From contig NW_003546252.1 of assembly GCF_000090795.2 (NCBI RefSeq), positions 533,448-558,259 on the forward strand: a DNA stretch of 24,812 bases, written 5' to 3'. This DNA comes from Amphimedon queenslandica. Its lineage: Eukaryota; Porifera; Demospongiae; Haplosclerida; Niphatidae. Shown here piece by piece: positions 8,833 through 18,700 of this stretch. The translations under genes and the position numbers were made by a program. Every line of letters begins with the position of its first letter. The first letter of the stretch is position 1. The notes beneath the pieces were generated by a model. It was not told the origin of the DNA. It was given only the letters and a program-made list of their open reading frames with translations, and made no database searches.

Positions 8833-9104
8833 TTTTTGCGATAATAAAAACTAATAAAAAGTTTGATTAAATACAATGAAAACCAATATAACTTTGCTAT
8901 GACAATAAGACCACAGTTTAAGTGTTGTATTCTTAGTGGAGCCATTCATTAATATAGCAAGTGATTTTCTATCCATTAGCTTCTTGTATAGGCCTCTGCC
9001 TCCAATCTCTTTGCTGCAAATCCTTGTCAGCTCATGAAGCATACTGTATGCTTTGTGAGAAACCCTGCATGTACATTGTATATACATGTACATGTACATG
9101 TACT
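8833..9104. other. Unassigned stretch with a - strand open frame
   Basis: Between the Cys-rich remnant and the kinase remnant. A - strand frame (9189-8851) contains SMLHELTRICSKEIGG and SLAILMNGSTKNTT, which look somewhat protein-like. I do not recognise them, and no splice signals or start context support a gene. A TACATGTA array occupies its right part. Confidence 0.3.
9067..9104. repeat. ACATGT palindromic repeat array
   Basis: Consecutive overlapping TACATGTA palindromes. Similar short arrays occur at about 1493-1508, 1649-1695, 1920-1940 and 18,389-18,404, all in non-coding sequence. They look like a genome-wide simple repeat rather than a regulatory site of one gene. Their self-complementarity explains why mirror open frames appear on both strands here. 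Confidence 0.6.
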
Positions 9105-9811
9105 TGTATTTATTTTTGCCATTAGATATTCTGTTGTGGGAGTGGTGGTAAAACACCTTACCCTCTACCCAGTTTTTACTAATCGTCAAGTATTAGATCA
9201 AACAAGCCTAGTGTATATTTTTTTATCCAACTACATTCTTTACTCATCTTTCACACTTTTTCTTTCCTTTATTTTTCCTTATCCTTTTATTTTTACTTGT
9301 TCTCCACTAGGTTTTAAGAAAATATCGATTAGAAAACACTAAATTATGTCCTCCTAAAGTTTATGATTTAATGAAAACAACTTGGCAGGCGGCATGTCAC
9401 TCATTACATGTAATTATTAGTAAAACATGACTTGAAACATTTTGTACAAATTGCACATGCATGTGATCAGATAGCAATTCATGCGTACTTGCAAAAATGA
9501 AAAATTTTATCCTTGTGAAATGCCATATACACTTACATGTATATGGCATTACTGATTGTGTAAATCATAATTATTACCATTACTATAATTTACTTAATAA
9601 ATAACGTTTGCAGTACCCCGGTAGTACTCAACAGATCTTACATACATTTTATTAGTATAGCACTAGTCATTTCTATCATAGATGAGTACTATGATTTATT
9701 GCTATTTTTTTAGGAATCCTGAAGATCAGCCATCATTTGCTGCCCTTTTTGATTCTCTTAAAGCTATGGTAGTAGATGACTATAGTGATGCGGTGGACTC
9801 TCAGAATAAAT
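9105..9811 (+). pseudogene. Tyrosine kinase C-terminal lobe, decayed exons
   Basis: Three pieces correspond to the end of a tyrosine kinase domain. The first (about 9120-9211) contains ILLWE in one frame and VFTNRQVLDQ in another, the subdomain IX-X region (SFGILLWE...TNREVLDQV). The second (about 9311-9390) contains KYRLENTKLCPPKVYDLM, then W, the subdomain XI start (RLP.P..CP..VYDLM..CW). The third (9713 to about 9811, after a TTTTTTTAG acceptor) reads NPEDQPSFAALFDSLKAM and then VVDDYSDA. This is the NPEDRPSF block, with Q in place of the usual R, plus a C-terminal tail. The first piece carries a frameshift. The HRD/DFG/APE core is absent. It may be the 3' end of the kinase beginning near 1 kb, now interrupted by about 7 kb. 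Confidence 0.75.
9519..9550. repeat. Perfect 11-bp hairpin
   Basis: AATGCCATATA (9519-9529) and its exact complement (9540-9550) are separated by a 10-base loop. It lies between kinase exon remnants. Possible origins are a small foldback remnant or a structured RNA element in an intron; nothing else supports a function. Confidence 0.5.
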
Positions 9812-9899
9812 TAACTTTTATTTTATATGTATTCCACCTTTTCTTCTTTTTCTCTTGTATTCTTTATTATGAAGTATTGTACTTGTCTCCTTGTGTGTG

Positions 9900-10271
9900 A
9901 TAATGTTTGTTGTCACTGTATTATGTACTTGTGTGTGTACTCTATGTGAAGCCATTGTAAAAACCTTATTAACATTTTTGTTGTGACCAACTGACTGGAA
10001 ATCAATTTTTAGCCTGTTTCTTTTTTGCTTTTCAGAACATTTTTTTATATTATTTCTTTGGTTGTGTTATTTTTGGTTATTTATAATAATAATTTTAAAG
10101 GTAAACAAGCCATGCATATGGTAGATTAGGAATGAGGCATCTAAGGAATGCAATTGATTGGGCAAGGGCTGCCCACTCAAAAATTTGTGTTAACTGGCTC
10201 AGCTCTGCTCAAACACAGGAGGAATTTCTAAACTAAGAGGGTCAAAAGCAAAGCATAGATTTGGTCAAAGG
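9900..10271. other. Spacer and presumed 5' region of TRPA-like copy A
   Basis: T-rich sequence follows the kinase remnant, then a less AT-biased stretch (about 10,100-10,271) leads to the proposed start codon. No clear TATA box was seen. It presumably includes the promoter and 5' UTR of the channel gene. Confidence 0.4.
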
Positions 10272-13200
10272 ATGGCTACTAGTGCTGATAGTGTTGCTAT
10301 TGAAATGCAGGTAATAAGCAAGACCATAAGATCTAGGTTATCTTGCGTATACTCCCACTCTCTTCCATCTTATTTCTATCTATGATTTCTATCAGTCTGT
10401 TATTCCCGATATCACTTTTTAAACCAAGAAATAGTGTCAGTAATATTGCCCGAGTCATTTTTCACTGGTTAGATTATGACTAAAATGAAAAGAAATTTTC
10501 TAAATATCTAGTCAAAATCTAGATCTGTGAGTAGAACACCATAACATAGATACCACAAATATTTGCTGTTGTCACTTATGAAGCCCCTAATATGCCATGC
10601 ACTGAGCATTTTCTCTCAGTGACATGAGCCTGCATCACGATTTAGATAGTTGTTAAGCAACTTTTTTTATTCGGCAGATGGCAATCACTATGAATAAAAT
10701 TAAAGCCACATACCATAATGCATTATCGAGACAGGGCTTTGATCTTTATGAATAGAAGTAAACATTGTGGGAGTTAATTTTATTCTCATTCCTTAAATAT
10801 TTTTATAAACTAAGAAAAATGTTTCTCAGTCCCATAATAACTAAGGACAGAAATAAACAAAAAAGCCTGTGATCCTTTGTAGAGAAAAGATTTTTCCTGT
10901 GAAGGTCTAACTCCTATATTGTACAGTGAAAAAGTGCCACTTTGTGTGATTTAAAAAAAATTAATTTTCTAAAAAGTGCATGCATGATCAAGGGACCATT
11001 ACTCTAATTGGTAATGTGCTGCAGGTATAAAATACATAGCATTATCAGTCATGGTACAGTCCTGAACTCTTAATCCTTTTGCTAAAATGTTTTATGTCTC
11101 TAACTCTCTCCTGATTCTGTCTCTTTCTGCTCTCTTTCTTTCACAGCCTAAAGCTCTGGATGATGCCTCTAGTTCTAAAGACAGTCACAACAATGATGCT
11201 GGTAAGTGCTGTATGTTACCTGTATTGTAAAATTATTAGACTTAGGCTTAGTACACAATATCATACATTGCAACAGGAAGTGCTGTATAAACACAGCAAA
11301 TAATGCTTGAGTTAACTAGCAAAGTTCAATTTTTGTGTGTCACTGATACATGTGCCATAGGTTTGTACAGCACTTCAATTTGCATATGTTTATATTGTGT
11401 ACTAGGCTTGTCAACAGTCAACACTGCATATTATGTTGTTATGAAAATAGACATAAGTCAATTAACTGCTTATATTATTTAATGGTTCTAGTTTCAGATA
11501 TTGATGACAAGACGGTCAATAGTTCTAATTCACCACTTCAAATTGCTTGCTTTGATGGTCGTCATAAAGATGTTGACACAATCTTATCATCATGTCCTGG
11601 TGAACAAGACAAAAGGAAAATGTTAGACGCAATAGATCATGATAATGGGTATACACCACTTCATACTGCTTGTGAGAAAGAGCATACTGAAGTTGTCAAA
11701 GTCCTAATAAAGCATGGAGCTAATCCTGATATCTGTAGTCATAAAGATCCTCTTTACCAGCGTCTCAAAGAAGGAAGTGAAGATATTGAAATTATACTTG
11801 ATGACAGTGATAAATCTAAAGTAGAGTATTACAAAAATACAAAAGATATAATTGAATCTCTACTGGCTGACGAAGTTCCTGTTTATAATTTGAAGTGTAT
11901 TGATCAAAGCAGCAAAATTTCATACAATATGAGTTCACAATTTTTTGTTGGTTCCACTCCAATACATGTTGCTGCTAAAAATGGCTCCGTCAAAGTTCTA
12001 AAGGTTTTACTATCTAATGACCTTACTCAATCTCAAATCAAGTGTGATATTAACTGCACTGATACTTACAAAGTAAAATACATTGTAATTAATATTATTA
12101 TTGCTATTATCATTAATATAGCGTACTGCACTATATATTGCCAGTAAAGAAGGGCATGCACCAGTAGTTAAATTACTTTTGGAACATGGAGCTGATATTG
12201 ACAACTTTGCTGATGCATATAGTGTAAGGGACATGGTAATTGTTATTGATTATTACTGTGATGTAGCGTACAGCACTTCATATTGCCTGTGAAGTGGGAC
12301 ATGTACAAGTAGTTGAGCTACTACTTGAGTATACAACTAAAATCAATCTCTCTGATGATTTTAAAGTAAAAGAAACAATTTTTATATTGATTAAACATAA
12401 TAAATTTTTATTACTATGTAGCGTACAGCACTTCATATTGCTTCAGACAAAGGATATGCACGAGAAGTTGAACTACTACTGGAGCATGGAGCTGATATCA
12501 GACTTAATGATGATGATGAAGTAGATAGCATATAGTAGAATGCTTAACAATTTTTTACTTTTATGTAGCATACAGCAATTTATATTGCTTGTGAGAAAGG
12601 GCATGCACAAATAGTTGAACTTCTGCTACAACGTGGAGCTGATATCAAGCCCATTGATGTTACTTATAACGTAAGCACTTCACAGAGTTTCATGCATAAA
12701 TGAATGCCAGCCTTTGCTTTCCCAAATAATTTTGGCCAAACTCCTCTCCAACTAGTAATTGTTCTTCTTAATATTTGATGCTATAATATTATGATGCATG
12801 GTAATAGCAATAATAATAATAATTCCTCCCTCAGAAAGAAATGTTGTATGCCAGACTCCTTCATATTGCCTGTAAAAATGGCCATGCAAAAGTTGTTGAA
12901 CTACTACTAATGTTTGGTGCTGATATCACTAATTGTGATGAAAATGGTCTTAATCCCCTTGACACTGCTGTAGAAGAAGGAAAATTGTGAGAATATTATG
13001 ATTAATGTTATCAATTATCCACTCTTGATGTTATTTATTGATAATTGTGAAATGCTTTACTCACATAATAGTATTTTTAATTTCTATGCTTAAGCATGTT
13101 CTGTATAATTTAGAGATGTTGCAATGGCTATAGTAAATAGTACAAAGTGGAAGGATGCATTACGTAGTATTGTAATGAATAGAAGCAGAGATGAAAGAAG

Positions 13201-15300
13201 AAATAGAATTATGAAACTATTGTGTTACAATAAGACTGAACCAGAATTTACAACACCAATGAGAAGGATTATCAATAAGATGCCAGGTTTAGCATATCAA
13301 TACTTAATTTGTTACATTCTCCTTTAGATGTAGCAAAAATTATTTTCGATCGCTGCTGTAAGACAGAAGCATCACCAGATCATCCTGATTACAAAATTAC
13401 TTTTAACTTTGAGTTTTTGGAAGATTTTGATCTGTAAGTTAATATTTTGTTTATTTTTTGCAATTTAACATTATTCTAGTGATGTGAATCATGAGAGTAC
13501 AAAATGGCCTCCACAATTTGATTACTCTAGTCAGAATCATTGTCTTAATATTCTTGTAAGTTATTACTATTATCATAATTATTATTAATTATTACTGATA
13601 GGCTAATTCACGTAGTGCAGACTTACTGAAGCATCCACTTGCTAGGACACTTCTTAATCTAAAGTGGAATAAATATGGAAAAATATTCTATTACACTAAT
13701 TTGATGATTTATTTTATTTTTGTCATTCTACTGACATCATTTGCTCTCTCTCTCCGGTCACCAAATTCAAGCATATGTAAGCTATTAAAAATCATGATGA
13801 CCTATCTTGTAGGTATTGTAATANNNNNNNNNNNNNNNNNNNNNNNNNNNNNNNNNNNNNNNNNNNNNNNNNNNNNNNNNNNNNNNNNNNNNNNNNNNNN
13901 NNNNNNNNNNNNNNNNNNNNNNNNNNNNNNNNNNNNNNNNNNNNNNNNNNNNNNNNNNNNNNNNNNNNNNNNNNNNNNNNNNNNNNNNNNNNNNNNNNNN
14001 NNNNNNNNNNNNNNNNNNNNNNNNNNNNNNNNNNNNNNNNNNNNNNNNNNNNNNNNNNNNNNNNNNNNNNNNNNNNNNNNNNNNNNNNTGTTTGCATCTG
14101 TAGGTGGAACCACTGCTATTGTACTCATTCATGGCAGTGGCAGATTGGAGTAATAGCAGTATTCCTTGGTTGGATTGCTCTTATATTCTCCATAAGGAAG
14201 CTACCAAAATTTGGAATATATGTAGTAATGTTTATTGAAATATTCAAAAACTTTATGAAGGTTGTCATTCTTGCCTTGCTGTTGATATTTGCCTTTGCAT
14301 TTCCTCTTTATATGATGTTTCATGATCCCCAACTTAGATCAGAAGGAATAGAGAGTAGCTTTGCAATATAATGTTTCTGGCACTCTAATGATTCTGTCTC
14401 TCTTTCATTCTATAGCATACTCCATTTATTACTCCATGGAGGACAATTGTTAAAACAATAATAATGACAATGGGGGAGTATGAAATGGATTCATTATTGC
14501 AACAGAATAATCAGCAGGATTCATCTGACATACAGTATCCGGTTGTTGCATTTTCATTGCTAATTGTGTTTGTGGTTTTAATGCCAATTCTATTCCTAAA
14601 CCTATTGGTATGTTTGCACTCTTTCAACTCTGCTAACCATCAAATCCATTTCAAATAGACTAGTCTAGCTGTTGGTGACACTCAAAAAATACGAACATCA
14701 GCTGACACGTACAGACTAATTCTAAGGGTATGAACTTTATAATATAGCATAATTATTTTTATGTTACAATATCAATAGGTTGAATTCATATTACCAATGG
14801 AAGAATTTCTAAAAAAAATTGTAGCAAAATATATTGTCATTAAACAAGAACAAACAATGTACCCAAACAAGTCAGGAGTCTTGAAGCAGCTGATTGGTTA
14901 TATTTTTGAATCAAAGACTGAAGGAACTGAGCCTCCTCCAGTGAGTAAATTCATTTCTTTTTTACTTTTAATTTATATACATTTATTAACACAGGCAACT
15001 ATAGCTGATGTTAATACTCAGATCAAACCATTATCAGGAGAAATGAAGGACTTACGCACTTCAGTATCTCAGGAAGTGAAGAAGCTACACAGTTCAGTAT
15101 CTCAGGAAGTGAAGGAGTTACGCAGTTCAGTATCTCAGGAAGTGAAGGAGTTACGTAGTTCAGTGGATCATTTGTTAGCAATTGTTGAAAGTATGAGGAA
15201 TGAAAGAGCAAGAGAACTGAGCAGTGAAACTACTGGAATAAGAGAAAGCATTGGAGCAAAAGATAGAGCAAAAATTGAAGAAGAACAGGGAGATTTTTAG
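10272..15300 (+). CDS. TRPA-like ankyrin-repeat cation channel, copy A
   Basis: Inferred exons: 10272-10310, 11147-11201, 11492-12072, 12122-12223, 12267-12365, 12422-12520, 12569-12670, 12835-12986, 13114-13286, 13328-13433, 13480-13555, 13602-13776, [gap], 14089-about 14340, 14416-14607, 14659-14727, 14779-14940, 14995-15300. Phases agree across the clean joins. About eight ankyrin repeats (residues about 45-400) have TPLHTA/TALYIA-type motifs. The linker has TTPMRRIINKMP, then HPLARTLLNLKWNKYG before S1, as in TRPA channels. After the gap come WQWQIGVIAVFLGW, KLPKFGIYVVMF (S4-S5), the pore segment (PWRTIVKTIIMTMGEYEM), S6 (LIVFVVLMPILFLNLL) and TSLAVGDT, where TRPA1 has LVGLAVGD. The end is a coiled coil. 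A one-base deletion near 14107 breaks the frame beside the N gap; copy B is intact there. The exon end near 14340-14370 is unresolved. It is probably a plasma-membrane Ca2+-permeable sensory channel. Confidence 0.85.
10311..11146 (+). other. Intron 1 of copy A
   Basis: An 836-bp intron beginning GTAATA and ending in a long CT-rich tract plus TTTCACAG. It joins the short first exon (MATSADSVAIEMQ) to the second. I saw no open frame, mobile-element ends or RNA gene in it. It is far longer than the 40-60 bp introns of the ankyrin region and could hold regulatory sequence. Confidence 0.45.
12122..12986 (+). repeat. Ankyrin exon array: one repeat per exon, copy A
   Basis: Exons of 102, 99, 99, 102 and 152 bp each encode one ankyrin repeat. 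The first four begin and end in phase 0. Three of those four start with CGTAC followed by T or A and GCACT, directly after a TAG acceptor, and each ends just after the HGADI-type loop. The introns between the first three are only 43-56 bp. Exon starts and preceding acceptors are alike, which suggests tandem duplication of exon plus intron units. Whole exons can be gained, lost or skipped without a frameshift. Copy B has the same architecture (22145-23539). Confidence 0.8.
13824..14088. other. Assembly gap (265 N) inside copy A
   Basis: The gap lies exactly where copy B carries the S2-S4 coding exons (about 24,304-24,549, about 246 bases). The missing sequence is therefore predicted to be nearly the same as that stretch. 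Its length fits the corresponding distance in copy B. The near-identity of the two copies is a likely cause of the gap. Confidence 0.9.
15052..15165 (+). repeat. 33-bp tandem repeat encoding an 11-residue coiled-coil repeat
   Basis: Three nearly identical 33-bp units (15052-15084, 15085-15117, 15118-15150) and the start of a fourth lie in the last exon of copy A. Each encodes LRSSVSQEVKE or a close variant. Hydrophobic L and V positions recur every 11 residues (a hendecad), which predicts a gently right-handed or straight coiled coil. It follows the cytosolic linker and precedes a charged tail (ESMRNERARE...). C-terminal coiled coils serve tetramer assembly in TRPA1, so this is probably an assembly domain of variable length. 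Confidence 0.85.
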
Positions 15301-15468
15301 AAAGAGTATGAATTGTGAAATCTAACTTTAAATTTGCCAAATTTAATAAGCGTTTGAATTTTATGCTAGCTAAATAAGTACTGAATACTTTATTCGTCTC
15401 TATTCAGTTTTTTTTTTTCGTTCATATTATTAATAATAATGGTACTACCATTGTAGATGTGAAACTGA

Positions 15469-15474
15469 AATAAA
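15469..15474 (+). terminator. AATAAA polyadenylation signal of copy A
   Basis: A canonical hexamer about 170 bases downstream of the copy A stop codon. It is the first clear one in the same orientation and would give a short 3' UTR. Confidence 0.55.
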
Positions 15475-15713
15475 AATTTAATTAGGGATTTTAAGAATAT
15501 ATAAAATTAATGAAGAATTGAATATCTACTTGCAAAAATGCATGTCCATCATTTGCATCCAGATGATGCAGTGCACACATTCTATTCTAATTTGGTGGGC
15601 GGGGTAAATTTGTACTCACTCCACCTACTTCATTTGATGGCGGGCATCAGGAAAGGTAAAGGTCCTGGTTTAAGTGAATGAAATGAGACATTTTTATTTA
15701 GATTTAGGTCTGG

Positions 15714-15722
15714 TATATAAAG
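15714..15722 (+). promoter_or_regulatory. TATA box upstream of the kelch gene
   Basis: TATATAAAG lies 36-44 bases before the ATG at 15758. With the usual 25-30 base spacing, transcription would start about 10-15 bases before that ATG. This favours 15758 as the real start codon of the kelch gene and implies a very short 5' UTR. Confidence 0.5.
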
Positions 15723-15757
15723 CAAAGTCAGGGTTGCTTTCATTGATAAGGTATTGA

Positions 15758-18700
15758 ATGCAACTTGTTAATCTAATCCTTCTTGATTCCCCTCACAGGT
15801 CACCATCACAGTATTATCCCAATGGTAGAGCTGGGCATTCAACTGTTGTAATTAAGGATAGTCTGTTCCTGTGGGGAGGCTACCAGGAGCAGATACCTAG
15901 CATACACGACAGCACAGAAAAGAGAAGGATCACTTCAATTATAGATATATTTAATTTACACTCTGGCCAATGGAGTCAAAAGCCAACAAAAGGAAGCCCG
16001 CCACTGGGTGTGTCTGGTTATGCCTGTACACCAATTGATGAACAGATATACTTTTTTGGAGGTGATTGTGGCCATGATAATTGTTACCATAACAATGTGA
16101 GTCTACTTGATACTCTCACTCTTCATTGGTCTGAGGTCTTTCCAACAGCAGTCAAAGAGGATGAAGGGATTCCAACCCGAAAAGCAGCATGTGGGATTAT
16201 TCATATAATATATAATGGTGAAGATGCCTTGTTTGTGTTTGGTGGGTATGGTATTTGTCCCTCTAATCCTAAACCTCACACTGATTATGCTGTTGACTCT
16301 ACCAATGGTCTTTTTAGGAATAATGAGCAACACATCTTCATCATTAAATCAGGTATTTGTCACATTAAACTCTTTAGTTATTTCAATCAATTCCTTTTAT
16401 GGTAACAAAAATAATAACTGTCACTGCGCTTGTTTATTAAGATACATGTAGTAACAAATGTACAAACATAACAGCTCCATGAGTAATTTTGATAGTAATG
16501 ATGCATTGCCAAGTTAATGTAGTATAGTACTTCATTCAAATTGTTAAATGATGTAGCATAAATCTTTTTTATTATTTCCACTTTCTAGGTAGATGGGTAA
16601 ATCCTGATAGTACTGGTCAGAAACCACCTCCTCTGAATACACTAACAATGACAAAGATATCATACAACAAGGCAGTAGTGTTTGGTGGAAGGATTAACAA
16701 TGAAGTTACCAGTGACATTTACATCAGTACAATCAATGATACAATTGTGGTAAGAAACAAGTAATATTATGACTAAGATGTACATGTACAGTGTATATGT
16801 AATGAATTTAGTGTTCCCAAAAAATGAGCTAAACAAAACAGCATGCTTTATGAGCTGACAAGCACCACAATAGTACCAGTACATGTCTTTTTGAGCAACT
16901 TATTCAAAAATTTGTAAAAATTCAATTTTAATCAGAACCCACTCGAACTTCCTATGCAATATAAGTCCATGTATATGTATTAGAAAAAAATTAATTGAGA
17001 ACTTTCACCTGGTCATTTTTGACAAAAATTGGCCAAAGACCCTGTACTACAAGGCTGCAAAAGTTTTCGCAGCCATTTTGAAGTGGGGTAATCCTACTTA
17101 GTAATGCTACTGTGTTACTAATAGTACGAGGACTTTGGCCCATTTTTTGAGTAACTTTAAAAATTCATTAAAAATTCACAACTTTGTTTGGAATTTGCTC
17201 AAACTTTCTACGCATTTATATGTACATGCATATATGTATCACAAAAATATGAAAAGAAAATTCTCTACTTTTTAATTTTGATGAAATTTGGCCCAACACC
17301 ACAGGGACTTTGACAAGATTTTTGAGCAACTTTGAAAACTTGAAAAATTTATTTTTGATCAGAATTAGCTCAATTTTTTGTGCGATACAAGAAATGTATA
17401 CATGGATTTTGGACATGTATAAACATGTATGGACATGTATAAAAAATTTTCTATCTGTGTAATAGTGTACTGGCAAGGTGCTTAGTACTATGCCAAAATC
17501 CTATAGGAAACCCTGAGTGCATTGTTAGTGCATTAGACATATGTACGAGTAAAATGATTATACAGATAGATATATTATACGTTTAGTAATTAATGCACAA
17601 TGACACGTAGATATATATGTTATTTTTGCTAATACAATGTTAAGTGATGGTATTATGGTTATATGTTGATTTAGGAATGGGTCAAGTTATCCGATCCTCT
17701 TACTCTTGTTGACTGGCCAGTTGGTCGCAGAAGTCATTCCAGTTGTTGCTTTAGCACAGGAGACCAATCATATGTACTAGTGATGGGTGGAGAAGATGAA
17801 GACAATGATCACATCAATGACTGTTGGATATTGAGTACCAGAGACTGGATTTGGAAAAAAGTGAGATATTAATTCAAAATTCTTGTGTAAATAATGCATT
17901 TACAAATGTATACAAGTTATAAAATACCATACAAGATGATTTATTTGTGAGAGTAAATTTTGATGAATTTGCCTGTGGAAGTTAATTGGTGGATTTTATA
18001 TTGGCAATAATGGCGGATTTTATATTGGCAATAATGGCAGGCAATTTCTTCATAGATCCACCAATTACCAATATTAATTCTTTGCCAATAAATCATCTTC
18101 TATGGTATGTAGAAAACTAGAATTAATTGGAAAAAGCAGTAACTTTGCTTTAAGTTACAATAACTGTTGCAGCATTAGTAAGTGAGCATTTTATTTCAGA
18201 CCCTTATTTGAAAGGCTATTCACGGAAATGAAACCCATTTGTTTAAACCATTCTGTGTTGCGCAGGGTTGTAAATCAAAGTCCTCATTCTATTGTTGCAT
18301 AAGCATGTTCTTGTGTTGCATAGAAATTTTGAGCTACATTGTACATTGTAATTCTGATCAAAAATTTTTTAAATTGCTCAAAAGTCTCTGTACATGTACA
18401 TGTACCGTATAGCGGGTTTTTTTCGAGGATAACAAATTTCACAAATTTCGCAGATTTTTTCATGATTTGCAAAATTAAATTCCTTGAAAATCAATTTAAT
18501 ACAGTACAAGATGGCAGATTAGTGAAAATTCGCAAAAATTAATTCCGCAAACTTCCGGATATGGGTTATTTGCGAAATTTATTATCCTCGAAAAAACCCA
18601 CTATACAGTATATACATTGTGCGAGTAGTCTTGGGCCAAATTTCACCAGAATTCAGAAGGAGAGAATTTTTCACTTGAAATTTTTTTCCTGATACATATG

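Larger units (their letters stand above)
15301..15757. other. Intergenic region, copy A 3' end to kelch promoter
   Basis: Copy A's 3' UTR contains AATAAA at 15469-15474. The rest includes a less AT-rich segment around 15,590-15,660 with GGGCGGGG (15597-15604), a GC-box-like sequence, and a candidate TATA box. An ATG at about 15,637 followed by a GTAAAG donor could be an alternative first exon (MAGIRK), but its phase does not fit the next acceptors. Confidence 0.5.

Noticed and set aside
8851..9189. Minus-strand open frame of 112 codons
   Set aside because: It is partly made of TACATGTA repeats and overlaps kinase remnants on the other strand. I could not recognise a family or find a supported start or splice site.
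15637..15655. Alternative kelch first exon (ATG GCG GGC ATC AGG AAA G, then GTAAAG)
   Set aside because: The exon would end in phase 1, but the next usable acceptors before the first kelch blade need phase 2 or 0. The ATG at 15758 has a well-placed TATA box.
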